In this document: positions 24,806-34,178 of the stretch, piece after piece
How positions within the stretch are numbered: position 1 is the first letter of the stretch
Layout: every line of letters starts with the position of its first letter
The notes under the pieces: generated by a model
What the model saw: only the letters and a program-made list of their open reading frames with translations
Databases searched by the model: none
Told to the model about the DNA's origin: nothing
From: UKL13-2 sp043773745
GTDB taxonomy: Bacteria; Pseudomonadota; Gammaproteobacteria; Burkholderiales; Usitatibacteraceae
Direction: 5' to 3'
Assembly: GCA_043773745.1 (NCBI GenBank)
Contig: JAYVEV010000132.1
Span: forward strand, 5,544-69,543
DNA length: 64,000 nucleotides
Made by a program: the position numbers and the translations under genes

Positions 24806-25595
24806 CAACACTTCATCAAAAGTCTATTTGGTCGGCGCAGGTCCTGGCGCACCGGATTTGCTCACATTGCGTGCGGCACGATTACTGGAGCGCGCCGACA
24901 TTGTTTTCTACGATGCGCTGGTTCATGCCGATACCATCGCCCTCGCGGTGAATGCCAAAAAAATTGCTGTTGGTAAACGCGCCGGACAAGTATCAACTGA
25001 TCAGCGCTTCATCAATCGCAGCTTGGTGGAAGCCGCCGCCCGCTATGAAATCGTGGTGCGCCTGAAAGGGGGCGACCCAATGATGTTTGGCCGCGCGCAA
25101 GAAGAGATTGATGAATTGGTTGCGGCGGGTATCGCCTATGAAGTAGTGCCTGGCATCACCGCCGCGCTTGCCGCCAGCGCGCAGCTCGGCGTCTCGCTTA
25201 CCCAACGCGGCGTTGCCCGCAGCGTAACCTTCGCCACCCCGCGCAGCGGCCCTGATGAAAGCCAAAGCGAATGGGTCAAAAGCGCCGCCGCCGCCGACAC
25301 CACCGTGCTCTACATGGCCGTCGGCCAAGCCCCGCAAATTGCTGCCGCACTGATCGCTGAAGGCAAATCAGCCGCCACACCGGTGGCAATTATCGAGAGC
25401 GCCACACTGCCAGAAGAGCAAAGAATTTTCACCACACTGGCCGGGCTCACCGCCTCGTCACTGCAACTGCGCGGCCCCGCCGTGCTGTGTATTGGCGAGG
25501 TATTTTCGGTAGAGCGGATTAACGTCAAAAAAGGACACACGAGCACTGGCGAGGCGTTTGAGCCGATTATGGCTGGAAAAACCCGCCGATATTAG
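24798..25595 (+). CDS. cobA: Uroporphyrinogen-III C-methyltransferase
   Basis: SUMT adds two methyl groups to uroporphyrinogen III to give precorrin-2, the siroheme/cobalamin precursor. The ATG at 24798 yields 265 residues. Tetrapyrrole methylase motifs are visible: VYLVGAGPGAPDLLTLRAAR at the N-terminus, VVRLKGGDPMMFGRAQEEID near residue 85, and VVPGITAALAASAQLGVSLT. It lacks the dehydrogenase/ferrochelatase domain of E. coli CysG. Its place at the end of the sulfate operon supplies siroheme for the sulfite reductase. Confidence 0.94.
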   Translation: MFNNTSSKVYLVGAGPGAPDLLTLRAARLLERADIVFYDALVHADTIALAVNAKKIAVGKRAGQVSTDQRFINRSLVEAAARYEIVVRLKGGDPMMFGRAQEEIDELVAAGIAYEVVPGITAALAASAQLGVSLTQRGVARSVTFATPRSGPDESQSEWVKSAAAADTTVLYMAVGQAPQIAAALIAEGKSAATPVAIIESATLPEEQRIFTTLAGLTASSLQLRGPAVLCIGEVFSVERINVKKGHTSTGEAFEPIMAGKTRRY

Positions 25596-25599
25596 AATT

Positions 25600-25675
25600 C
25601 GGCACCCCTGAGCCACGTGAGGCGGCAATTTCGCGAAGCCTTGCTTCACGCCGGCCGAGCCAGAAACCGGTGCCG
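25600..25675. repeat. Inverted repeat in the convergent cobA / oligopeptide-binding spacer
   Basis: Perfect 7-bp arms CGGCACC (25600-25606) and GGTGCCG (25669-25675) enclose 62 bp that contain a smaller GAAGC/GCTTC hairpin. The position between convergent genes suggests a bidirectional transcript end, but no T-tract is adjacent to the arms. Confidence 0.3.
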
Positions 25676-25679
25676 CGTT

Positions 25680-27290
25680 TTATGGCAACTTCACCCAAGT
25701 CAATTCCAGCCAGGCATCCGGCCGATGCACCACCAATACGCCCGCCTTTGAAGCCCACGGGGCGACCTGCAAATGCAGCGGAATATGCAGCACTTCATCA
25801 TGGTGAATCTGCATCGCCTTGATGATCATCTCCTGCCGCTTTTTTAAATCGGTTTCACCCTCGATGTTGTCGATCAACTGATCGAGCGCGGGATGTTTGT
25901 AATTGCCCCAGTTGTATTCGCCTGCGCCTTTGTCGTTGCGACTGTGCAGCACCGGCTTAAGGGTAAATATCGCGTCGGTTGTTGAGCCGCCCCAGCCGAG
26001 CATATAGAGGCTGTTGTCGAGCTTTTGCTGCTTGGGAAAATAATTGGCTTTAGGCATCGAGGCGACTTTTACGTTGACGCCAATCTTGGACCACATGCCG
26101 GCTAGCGCGACACAAATACGCTCATCGTTGATATAGCGATCGTTGGGACAATCGAGTGTAACGGTGAAGCCCTTCGGGTAGCCCGCATCGGCCAATAATT
26201 TTTTGGCGGCGTCGGCACTGATCATCGGGTGGCGTTTTTCCATCGAGTCGGGAATGCCCGCTTCTCTGCGCGAGGGCAGATTGATAGCGGTCGGTATCGA
26301 AAGCCCGCGCATGACGGAGCGCTTGATAGCTTCAACATCGGTGGATTGATACAGCGCCATGCGCACGCGCTTATCCTTGAACGGGTTTTTACCTTTCACA
26401 TCGGAATAAAGCAACTCATCACGCGCCTGATCCATGCCGATAAAAACAATTCGATTTTCGCGGCCTTCGTAAATTTTGATTTTTTTATCCTGTTGCAGCT
26501 TGGCGATATCCTGCAACGGCGGGTCCAGAATGAAATCGAGCTCGCCTGAAATCAATGCGGCCACTCGAGTAGCGGGCGAGCGGATCGGTGTAAAAATCAC
26601 GTCGGTGACATTACCTTCGAAGCGGCCTTCCCTGATGCCCCACCAGTTGGGGTTTTTCTTGAGCACGGTTTTTACATCGGGTTCGCGCGAGACGAGCGTA
26701 AACGGGCCAGTGCCCATGGCGTTGCGCACGCCGAAAGTTTCTTCCTTGTTGGTGAAATCCTGCGGCTTTTCGATTTTATTTTTGATGCACCAGGCTTTCG
26801 ACATGATGAACAGCGTGCTGCTGCCGAGCATGTCGGGCAGCACTGAATTCGGCACCGGCGTGGTCAGCTCTACGGTGAAGTCGTCGATCTTGCGCGGCTT
26901 ACCCAGCGCAATGCTGTACACCCGATAATTTGACGTCGGCGCCTGAGAACGCAAAATCGAGAACACCACATCGTCAGCCGTGAACGCCGAGCCATCATGC
27001 CATTTCACACCTTTGCGCAGCGTGATCAGCCAGGCGGTGGGCGCGGTTTGCCTGACCGCAGTGGCCAACGTCGGGATCAGCTTCATGTTTTTATCGCGCG
27101 ACAACAGCTGCTCGTAAATCTGGCCGTTAAACTGGTTGTTGAACGCTTCGTTTTGCGCATGCGGATCGTGCGTGGCAACATCACCCTGATTAGACCAGCG
27201 CAGGGTCTTGGCCCCGACACTCGTTCCCAGCGTCGCCGAGATCAGCAACAGGGCGCATAAAGCGGTGATGTTTTTCAGTAAAATTTTCAT
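25680..27290 (-). CDS. Orphan ABC-type peptide/opine substrate-binding protein
   Basis: A periplasmic SBP_bac_5 family protein. The ATG at 27290 gives 536 residues starting with a signal peptide (NITALCALLLISATLGTSVG, cut before KTLRWSNQ). Signature regions include GDVATHDPHAQNE, an ATAVRQTAPTAWLITLRKG strand pair and VRNAMGTGPFTLVSREPDVK. It is clearly related to the binding protein at 47363-48973 (for example FDCPNDRYIND there and LDCPNDRYINDE here). No permease or ATPase gene flanks it, so it may feed the importer at 50.8-54.8 kb or one elsewhere. Divergent from the M61 peptidase gene. Confidence 0.88.
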   Translation of the reverse strand: MKILLKNITALCALLLISATLGTSVGAKTLRWSNQGDVATHDPHAQNEAFNNQFNGQIYEQLLSRDKNMKLIPTLATAVRQTAPTAWLITLRKGVKWHDGSAFTADDVVFSILRSQAPTSNYRVYSIALGKPRKIDDFTVELTTPVPNSVLPDMLGSSTLFIMSKAWCIKNKIEKPQDFTNKEETFGVRNAMGTGPFTLVSREPDVKTVLKKNPNWWGIREGRFEGNVTDVIFTPIRSPATRVAALISGELDFILDPPLQDIAKLQQDKKIKIYEGRENRIVFIGMDQARDELLYSDVKGKNPFKDKRVRMALYQSTDVEAIKRSVMRGLSIPTAINLPSRREAGIPDSMEKRHPMISADAAKKLLADAGYPKGFTVTLDCPNDRYINDERICVALAGMWSKIGVNVKVASMPKANYFPKQQKLDNSLYMLGWGGSTTDAIFTLKPVLHSRNDKGAGEYNWGNYKHPALDQLIDNIEGETDLKKRQEMIIKAMQIHHDEVLHIPLHLQVAPWASKAGVLVVHRPDAWLELTWVKLP

Positions 27291-27405
27291 ATTTTTTTGG
27301 GCATAAAGCGCGTTAGCAGCAGAAACCTCATCATAATCGAAAGCGCTGTCTATAATGAACACTTATAGCCGCAAAATCACAAGCAAGATCTCCATTTAAA
27401 ACGCC

Positions 27406-29280
27406 ATGAATTCCAATCGCCAGACCGATAGCGCATCGCACCATCAACTCACCCGCTACACGATTGCCCCCAAGCATTCCGCCGCGCACTTATTTGCAGT
27501 TACTGTCAGCATTGATCAGCCGGATCCTGCCGGACAGCGCTTCATGTTACCGAGCTGGATTCCAGGCAGTTATATGATTCGCGAATTTGCGCGCAATATC
27601 ATCACCCTGACAGCGACCTTTGGTGACACGTCCGTCGCTGTGGAAAAAAACGACAAGATGACCTGGCAGTGCGCACCCTGTCCTGCCGGCGCGGGCACTC
27701 TCACCCTCACCTACGAAGTTTATGCATGGGATTTGAGTGTGCGTGCGGCACATCTGGATGAGACCCACGGCTTTTTCAATGCGAGCAGCGTATTTTTAAT
27801 GCCCGACGGTTATGGTGATGCGCCCTGCACCGTGACAATCAGCGCGCCTGCCGCATGGCGCATCGCCACCGCGCTTAGCCAGACCCCAGCAATGGCGGGC
27901 ATTGCAAAGCATTTTGCTTTGGAAACGACCGACCAGATTGGACTCTTAGAAAATATTGTCCATCATTTCTATGCCGCTAACTATGATGAGTTAATCGATC
28001 ATCCGGTCGAGATGGGTACTTTCACACACGCGACTTTTGAAGCCTGCGGGGTGCAACATCATATTGCAATCACCGGTAAACACCGCGCAGACATGGCGCG
28101 GCTTTGCGCCGATTTCAAAAAAATCTGCGAAGCGCAGATTCGTTTGTTTGAGCCGGAATCGCAAGCCGCACCGTTTCGCGAATACTGGTTTCTGATCATG
28201 GTGGTGAGCGAAGGCTTCGGCGGTCTCGAGCATCGCGCCTCGACCGCGCTGATTGTCGGTCGCGATGATTTGCCGCTGGCACATGTGCCCGCCGTGAGGC
28301 CAGGCTATCGCAAGATGCTGTCGCTGACCTCGCATGAATATTTTCATACCTGGAACGTGAAACGCATCAGGCCTGAACGGTTCATGGACTATGATTTATT
28401 CAGTGAGAATTACACTCGGCAGCTGTGGTTTTTTGAAGGCTTTACCGATTACTACGACGACTTGATGCTGGCCCGTACCGGCCTTATCACGCCGCTGGAA
28501 TATCTTGAAGTCGAGGCGGAAAACATCGGCCGCGTACTTTCGCAAAGCGGTCGCCTGAAACAAAGCGTGGCCGATTCTTCTTTCGATGCATGGACCAAAT
28601 ATTATCGCCAGGACGAGAACGCGCCCAATGCCATCGTCAGCTACTACCAAAAAGGCGCGATCGTGGGCATGGCGCTTGATCTCACTATTCGGCAGCGCAG
28701 TAACGGCGCGAAATCGCTCGATGATTTGATGCGCGCACTGTGGAATGAGTACGGCAAACCCGCTATCGGTGTGCCTGAACGCGCGCTTGAAACCATCGCC
28801 GAGACGGTGACCGGCCTGGATCTCAAAGCCTTCTTTGCCGAAGCTGTTTACAGCACCCGCGATATTGCACTCGCGCCCCTGCTCAGCTATGTCGGCATTG
28901 ATATTGGCACCCGTGTCCCGGGCGTCAATAAAACCGGCGATCCGCTGCCACCCACTATCGGCGCGCGTATCGGTGCCGATACCAATGGCGACGCCAAACT
29001 GGCGCAGGTATTTGATGGCGGCGCGGCGCAAGCGGCCGGACTGTCTGCTGGCGATACCATCATCGCGATTGATGGCTTGCGCGTCACTAGCAATAACATC
29101 GAGCGGCGCATCAAGTCTTATGCATCGGCAACCACCCTTGAATTTACTGCCTTTCGTCGCGATGAGATGATGCGCTTTGAGGTCACGTTGCAAGCACAGC
29201 CCGCGAGCATCTGCACCCTGACCACGCGGGATACGCCGCCCGAGGCGAAGCAGCAGCGTGAACGCTGGCTGAACCTGTAG
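27406..29280 (+). CDS. M61-family metallopeptidase with PDZ domain
   Basis: A 624-residue glycyl-aminopeptidase-type zinc peptidase. The zinc motif HEYFH gives H310, E311 and H314, followed by the WNVKRIRPE family signature; E344 in WFFEGFTDYY is the likely third ligand. An N-terminal beta-rich M61 domain precedes the catalytic domain. A PDZ-like module follows at about residues 515-595 (AQVFDGGAAQAAGLSAGDTI). No obvious signal peptide is present, so a cytoplasmic location is likely. The neighbouring peptide-binding protein is divergent and only suggests a peptide-use theme. Confidence 0.92.
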   Translation: MNSNRQTDSASHHQLTRYTIAPKHSAAHLFAVTVSIDQPDPAGQRFMLPSWIPGSYMIREFARNIITLTATFGDTSVAVEKNDKMTWQCAPCPAGAGTLTLTYEVYAWDLSVRAAHLDETHGFFNASSVFLMPDGYGDAPCTVTISAPAAWRIATALSQTPAMAGIAKHFALETTDQIGLLENIVHHFYAANYDELIDHPVEMGTFTHATFEACGVQHHIAITGKHRADMARLCADFKKICEAQIRLFEPESQAAPFREYWFLIMVVSEGFGGLEHRASTALIVGRDDLPLAHVPAVRPGYRKMLSLTSHEYFHTWNVKRIRPERFMDYDLFSENYTRQLWFFEGFTDYYDDLMLARTGLITPLEYLEVEAENIGRVLSQSGRLKQSVADSSFDAWTKYYRQDENAPNAIVSYYQKGAIVGMALDLTIRQRSNGAKSLDDLMRALWNEYGKPAIGVPERALETIAETVTGLDLKAFFAEAVYSTRDIALAPLLSYVGIDIGTRVPGVNKTGDPLPPTIGARIGADTNGDAKLAQVFDGGAAQAAGLSAGDTIIAIDGLRVTSNNIERRIKSYASATTLEFTAFRRDEMMRFEVTLQAQPASICTLTTRDTPPEAKQQRERWLNL

Positions 29281-29288
29281 CACGGCGT

Positions 29289-29315
29289 TCGATAGGTACT
29301 GTCGAATTATTTTTT
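29289..29315 (+). terminator. Rho-independent terminator after the M61 peptidase gene
   Basis: A 7-bp stem (29289-29295 with 29299-29305, one G-U pair), a GTA loop, and then ATTATTTTTT at 29306-29315. It lies 8 nt after the stop. Confidence 0.65.
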
Positions 29316-29402
29316 AACCCCACTTGCTGATGTGATGCCATTAAAGTTCGGCGAAAAAAAAGCGCAAAATATCAACTGCTTTCAAAAACCCAAGGAATTG
29401 CC

Positions 29403-30887
29403 ATGAACGCCCCGCATGATCTGAAGCCCCTCACCACGCTTGCTCTCAAAGACCCAACACTGTTTCGCACCCAAAGCTATATTGATGGCAACTGGGTTGA
29501 GGCGGACTCGGGCAAGCGTTTTGATGTGGACAATCCGGCGACCGGTGCCGTCATTGCCAGCGTGCCCGACTGCGGCGCAGTTGAGACCCGGCGGGCGATT
29601 GGTGCCGCCAACGCCGCGTTACCTGGCTGGCGCGCGCTGACCGCAAAGGCGCGCAGTACCCTATTGCGCAAATGGTTTGATTTGATGTTGGCCCATGCCG
29701 ATGATTTAGCACTGATCCTCACCACCGAACAAGGCAAGCCACTGGCCGAGGCAAAAGGCGAAGTGATGTACGGCGCTTCGTTTATCGAATGGTTTGCCGA
29801 GGAAGGCAAGCGCATTTATGGCGACGTGATTCCACCGCATATGGCGGATAAACGTTTGATCGTGATGAAGCAGCCGATTGGCGTAACAGCCGCCATCACG
29901 CCGTGGAATTTCCCCAATGCGATGATCACCCGCAAAGCCGCACCAGCCCTGGCGGCAGGCTGTACGATGGTGCTGAAACCTGCTGAGCAAACCCCGATTT
30001 CTGCTCTGGCAATGGCAGAGCTGGCGCATCGCGCAGGCATTCCCAAAGGTGTGTTCAATGTCATCACTGGGGATGCGCCCGCCATCGGTGGTGAGCTGTG
30101 TGCCAACCCCATTGTGCGCAAGCTCAGCTTCACCGGCTCCACCGAGGTCGGCCGGATTTTGATGCGGCAATGCGCACCCACGATTAAAAAATTATCGCTG
30201 GAACTCGGCGGCAATGCGCCCTTCATCGTCTTTGATGATGCCGATCTTGATGTCGCCGCCGATAGCCTGATGGCGTCGAAATACCGCAACGCCGGGCAGA
30301 CCTGCGTATCGGCCAACCGCATCTATGTGCAGGCCGGTGTGTATGAAAAATTTGCCGAAAAAATGAAAGCGAAAATGGCCTCGCTGAAAGTTGGTGTTGG
30401 CACCGACAGCGGCGTAACCATCGGCCCGCTGATTGATGCGCAAGGCCTGGCGAAGGTAGAGGCGCATGTCGCTGACGCAATTGCCAACGGCGCGACCGTG
30501 GTGTCCGGCGGCAAGAAGAGTCCCCTCGGCGGATTGTTTTATGAGCCGACGCTGCTGACCAATGTGCCGATGTCGGCGCTGGCCTCCCGCGAAGAAACCT
30601 TCGGGCCGGTTGCACCGCTGATCAAATTTGACACTGAAGCCGAAGTAATTCAGCTGGCCAATGATTCGGAATTTGGTTTGGCTGCGTATTTTTTCTCGCG
30701 CGATGTGAGCCGTGTATTCCGCGTCAGCGAAGCGCTGGAGTCGGGCATGGTCGGGGTCAACACCGGCATGTTCTCAAACGAAGTCGCGCCGTTTGGTGGC
30801 GTGAAACAATCAGGTCTGGGACGCGAGGGCTCCAAGTACGGCATCGAGGATTATCTGGAAATTAAATATCTTTGTATTGGCGTTTAG
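29403..30887 (+). CDS. gabD: NAD(P)-dependent succinate-semialdehyde dehydrogenase
   Basis: An aldehyde dehydrogenase oxidising succinate semialdehyde to succinate in GABA and related catabolism. The 494-residue length is typical. The catalytic Cys301 sits in NAGQTCVSANRIYV and the general base Glu267 in LELGGNAPFIVFDDAD. Glycine-rich cofactor loop FTGSTEVGRILM and the C-terminal PFGGVKQSGLGREGSKYGIE are GabD/SSADH-like. An ATG preceded by AAGGAA is used. Glutarate-semialdehyde dehydrogenase is a close alternative. A gamma-glutamyltransferase gene follows within 13 nt, which could link glutamate and GABA use. Confidence 0.9.
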   Translation: MNAPHDLKPLTTLALKDPTLFRTQSYIDGNWVEADSGKRFDVDNPATGAVIASVPDCGAVETRRAIGAANAALPGWRALTAKARSTLLRKWFDLMLAHADDLALILTTEQGKPLAEAKGEVMYGASFIEWFAEEGKRIYGDVIPPHMADKRLIVMKQPIGVTAAITPWNFPNAMITRKAAPALAAGCTMVLKPAEQTPISALAMAELAHRAGIPKGVFNVITGDAPAIGGELCANPIVRKLSFTGSTEVGRILMRQCAPTIKKLSLELGGNAPFIVFDDADLDVAADSLMASKYRNAGQTCVSANRIYVQAGVYEKFAEKMKAKMASLKVGVGTDSGVTIGPLIDAQGLAKVEAHVADAIANGATVVSGGKKSPLGGLFYEPTLLTNVPMSALASREETFGPVAPLIKFDTEAEVIQLANDSEFGLAAYFFSRDVSRVFRVSEALESGMVGVNTGMFSNEVAPFGGVKQSGLGREGSKYGIEDYLEIKYLCIGV

Positions 30888-30900
30888 GAAAACACATTCG

Positions 30901-32724
30901 ATGTGGAATAAAAACATAAACACCAGCATTGAAGCGGGGTTTGGGGCATTTATGACCCAAACGGCACGCCTCTGGCTGGGCTTAGCTTTTTATTTAATGC
31001 TGGGGGTTGTTACCCACACCGCGCTTGCGCAGCCCACCAAGGTTAGAGAACCGACCAGTGAAGCGCCCGAGCTTGCCACTGGCTTTATACAAAAACCAGT
31101 TGCCAATGCCAAGCACGCCATGGTGGCAGCGGCTCATCCGCTCGCGGTTGAAGCTGGCTTGAAAATGCTAGACCAGGGCGGCAGCGCAGTGGACGCTGCC
31201 ATCGCCGTACAGATGGTGTTGAATCTGGCCGAGGCGCATGCATCCGGTATCGGCGGCGGTGCCTTCGTGATGCATTTTGATGCGAAGAAAAATACCGTCG
31301 TGGCTTACGATGGCCGTGAAGATGCGCCGCTGGCGGCCACGCCTGAATTATTCCTCGACCATGACGGCAAGCCGATGAAATTTATTGATGCCGTGATCGG
31401 CGGCAGATCGGTCGGCGTGCCGGGTGTATTGCGGGTGCTCGAAATGGCGCATGCTCGTCATGGCAAGCTGGCATGGGCGAAATTATTCGAGCCCGCGATT
31501 GATCTCGCCGAGCATGGTTACCCGCTCACTCTGCGGCTGCATCGGCATTTGGCAAATGACAATATTCTTCGTCACAACGCGGAAGCCAAGGTCATTTTTT
31601 ACAACGAAGATGGCTCCCCCAAACCGCTCGGCACGCTGGTTAAAAATCCCGCCATTGCAGCCGTATTCAGACGCATCGCCCAAGAGGGTCCCGACGCTTT
31701 TTATAAAGGCGATATCGCCCGCGATATCGTGGCTGCGGTGCGCGGGCATGCCAGCAATCCAGGCGGCTTGACTGAAGCTGATTTAGCGCACTACCAAGCA
31801 CGTGCGCTGACACCCGTTTGCGGACCTTACCGTGTCTATAAGGTTTGCGGGATGCCGCCGCCATCCAGCGGCGGCATTGCGATATTGCAAATGCTGGAAG
31901 CGCTTGAACGCTTTGATATGAAAGCCGTGCGCCCGAACTCGGCCGAGGCGGTGCATTTATTTTCTGAAGCGGGCCGTCTTGCTTACGCTGATCGCGAGCG
32001 CTATGTGGGTGATGACCGCTTCGTCAACGTGCCGGTTGCGGGTTTGATTGATCCCGCCTACAACCATGCACGCGGGCTGTTGATTCAGCGTGAAAAATCC
32101 ATGGGTAAAGCGCAGGCCGGCTCACCGGTCGGCATCAAGACCGCCATGGCGGACGGCGACACGCTGGAGTTTCCTTCCACCTCGCACATCTCGATTGTCG
32201 ACAAGGATGGCAACGCCGTCAGCATGACAACAACCATTGAATCTTTTTTCGGCAGCCGACTTTTTGTACGCGGCTTTCCACTCAATAACCAATTGACCGA
32301 TTTTTCAATGACGCCCACTGATAACGGCCTGCCGGTAGCGAATGCAGTGGGGCCGGGCAAACGCCCGCGTAGCGCGATGTCACCAACACTGGTATTCGAT
32401 CAGCAGGGCAAACTCTTGATGGTGATCGGCTCGCCGGGTGGCAGCGTGATTATTAATTACGTCGCCAAGACTTTGGTAGGCGTGCTGGATTGGGGGCTTG
32501 ATATTCAGGCCGCGATTTCACTGCCCAATATTGGCAGCCGCAATGGACCAACCGAAATCGAAAGTGGCACCGCCGCCGAAAATTTAGTGGGCGCATTGCG
32601 TGCCATGGGCCACCAAATCCGCACCTTCGATTTAAGCAGCGGACTGCACGGCATCGTGAGTACCGCGAACGGCTGGCAAGGCGGCGCGGACCCGCGGCGT
32701 GAAGGCATTGCCAAGGGTCGTTAA
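30901..32724 (+). CDS. ggt: Gamma-glutamyltransferase (glutathione hydrolase), exported
   Basis: A periplasmic Ntn-hydrolase that cleaves or transfers gamma-glutamyl groups, for example from glutathione. Using the ATG at 30901 gives 607 residues; a start at 30952, right before the signal peptide (TARLWLGLAFYLMLGVVTHT), is also possible. The autocatalytic nucleophile is Thr427 in STSHISIVDKDGNAVSM, giving a beta subunit of about 181 residues, as in E. coli Ggt. Other family segments are AVDAAIAVQMVLNLAEAHAS, GIGGGAFVMHFD and GKRPRSAMSPTLVF. It follows gabD closely. Confidence 0.92.
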   Translation: MWNKNINTSIEAGFGAFMTQTARLWLGLAFYLMLGVVTHTALAQPTKVREPTSEAPELATGFIQKPVANAKHAMVAAAHPLAVEAGLKMLDQGGSAVDAAIAVQMVLNLAEAHASGIGGGAFVMHFDAKKNTVVAYDGREDAPLAATPELFLDHDGKPMKFIDAVIGGRSVGVPGVLRVLEMAHARHGKLAWAKLFEPAIDLAEHGYPLTLRLHRHLANDNILRHNAEAKVIFYNEDGSPKPLGTLVKNPAIAAVFRRIAQEGPDAFYKGDIARDIVAAVRGHASNPGGLTEADLAHYQARALTPVCGPYRVYKVCGMPPPSSGGIAILQMLEALERFDMKAVRPNSAEAVHLFSEAGRLAYADRERYVGDDRFVNVPVAGLIDPAYNHARGLLIQREKSMGKAQAGSPVGIKTAMADGDTLEFPSTSHISIVDKDGNAVSMTTTIESFFGSRLFVRGFPLNNQLTDFSMTPTDNGLPVANAVGPGKRPRSAMSPTLVFDQQGKLLMVIGSPGGSVIINYVAKTLVGVLDWGLDIQAAISLPNIGSRNGPTEIESGTAAENLVGALRAMGHQIRTFDLSSGLHGIVSTANGWQGGADPRREGIAKGR

Positions 32725-32753
32725 TTATTTTTTCGCAATATATGGAGATCAAA

Positions 32754-33371
32754 ATGACATCACACTGCAAATCAAACAACGGCGATCGATTGCGATATTT
32801 GCTGGGCGCATTAGTCTTGTGTTCAATGAGCGCCTGCGCCGCACCGCCAGCAACTCCCACCGCAGTCAATCCCACACCAACCCCGAAGCCGCTGCCCGCG
32901 CGTGAACCCGTCGCCACAGGACCGCTGGCCGCCAATGCACCTGCACCGGCCGATGTCATGCCGGCAGTCGTGACCGATCTCATTATTCGCGATAGTGCAT
33001 TGGGTAAGGGCGAAGCAGCAACGCCGGGTGCGGTGATGTCGGTGCATTACACCGGTTGGCTATACGACGCCAAAATGCCCGGCGGCAAAGGTAAAAAATT
33101 TGATTCGTCGCTGGACCGTAACGAGCGCTTCAGCATCACGCTGGGTATCAGCCGCGTCATTCAAGGCTGGACACGCGGCCTCGCCGGGATGAGGGTTGGC
33201 ACCAAGCGCACACTTATTATTCCACCGAGCCTGGGATATGGCGAACGCGGCGCAGGCGGCGTCATCCCACCAAACGCCACGCTGCTGTTTGAGGTTGAAT
33301 TATTCACCCTGACGCCAGGCCCTGCGCCTGCGCCCGCAACCGCGCCTTCCGCTGCACCCGCCACCAAGTAG
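32754..33371 (+). CDS. FKBP-type peptidyl-prolyl isomerase lipoprotein
   Basis: The ATG at 32754 has a GGAG site 7 nt upstream; an ATG 12 nt earlier overlaps that site and is less likely. The 205-residue product starts with a lipoprotein signal (LLGALVLCSMSAC), a Pro/Ala/Thr-rich linker follows, and the C-terminal ~110 residues are an FKBP domain (VHYTGWLYDAKMPGGKGKKF, then FSITLGISRVIQGWTRGLAG and IPPSLGYGERGAGGVIPPNA). It would assist proline isomerisation of envelope proteins. It is downstream of ggt and 4 nt before a TauE/SafE gene. Confidence 0.9.
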   Translation: MTSHCKSNNGDRLRYLLGALVLCSMSACAAPPATPTAVNPTPTPKPLPAREPVATGPLAANAPAPADVMPAVVTDLIIRDSALGKGEAATPGAVMSVHYTGWLYDAKMPGGKGKKFDSSLDRNERFSITLGISRVIQGWTRGLAGMRVGTKRTLIIPPSLGYGERGAGGVIPPNATLLFEVELFTLTPGPAPAPATAPSAAPATK

Positions 33372-33374
33372 TCG

Positions 33375-34157
33375 GTGGAGTTCGATTTATCCTGGGCGTT
33401 TGCCGTCCTTTGTGTACTGGCTTTTTTTGCGGGGCTGGTAGATTCGGTGATCGGCGGCGGCGGCTTGATTCAGGTACCGGCGCTGCTGGTGATGCTGCCG
33501 GGGGTACCGGTTGCAACAATTTTTGGCACCAATAAAATTATCTCGGTCGCGGGCACCACGGTTGCGCTGGCACAGATAGCGCGCAACGTGACGGTGCCGT
33601 GGCGCATGTTGTTGGCGGCTGCGATAGTCGGCGCGATCTTCGCTTTTATTGGCGCACGGTCAGTGACGCTGATTGATCCGGCATTGTTGAAGCCAATTAT
33701 ATTGCTGCTGCTGATTGCCGTCGCCATCTATACCTTTATGCGCAAAGATTTTGGCCATTTGCATGCTCCCAAATGGCCCGAACCCAAACAACGCTGGATT
33801 GCCATGGGCATTGGTGCAGTGCTCGGATTTTACGAAGGTTTTTTTGGCCCTGGCACCGGCAGCTTTCTTATTTTTGCCTTCGTCGGTTTGCTCGGCTTCA
33901 ATTTTTTGACGGCCTCGGCCTCGGCCAAAGTCATCAACATTACGACCAATCTGGCCGCTCTGGCATGGTTTGCCTGGAGCGGAAATATCCTCTATAAATT
34001 AGCGATCCCAATGGCTGTTTTTAATGTGGCGGGCGCGCTGGTCGGATCACGATTGGCCATTAAAAAAGGCAGCGGATTTTTACGCGTGTTCTTTTTGGTT
34101 GTGATGGTCGCGTTGATATTGCGCTATGCATACGATATTTTTTGGAAAGCCAGTTGA
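33375..34157 (+). CDS. TauE/SafE-family (YfcA-like) membrane protein
   Basis: A 260-residue protein with about eight hydrophobic helices. The GTG start is 3 nt after the FKBP stop. Family motifs are GLVDSVIGGGGLIQVPALLV in the first half and LGFYEGFFGPGTGSFLIFAF in the second, the pattern of E. coli YfcA. Substrate unknown; other members export organosulfur anions. It is a distant paralogue of the protein at 18778-19569 and is not next to sulfur genes. Confidence 0.87.
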   Translation: MEFDLSWAFAVLCVLAFFAGLVDSVIGGGGLIQVPALLVMLPGVPVATIFGTNKIISVAGTTVALAQIARNVTVPWRMLLAAAIVGAIFAFIGARSVTLIDPALLKPIILLLLIAVAIYTFMRKDFGHLHAPKWPEPKQRWIAMGIGAVLGFYEGFFGPGTGSFLIFAFVGLLGFNFLTASASAKVINITTNLAALAWFAWSGNILYKLAIPMAVFNVAGALVGSRLAIKKGSGFLRVFFLVVMVALILRYAYDIFWKAS

Positions 34158-34178
34158 ACACTGCGGTAAGGAAACCAC

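Noticed and set aside
28396..29283. A 295-codon open frame antisense to the M61 peptidase
   Set aside because: The plus-strand frame has the complete zinc site and PDZ domain; the antisense frame lacks any family likeness.
33375..34157. A sulfur-operon partner role for the second TauE/SafE protein
   Set aside because: It is next to an FKBP lipoprotein and a MoCF-domain gene, with no sulfur-metabolism gene beside it.
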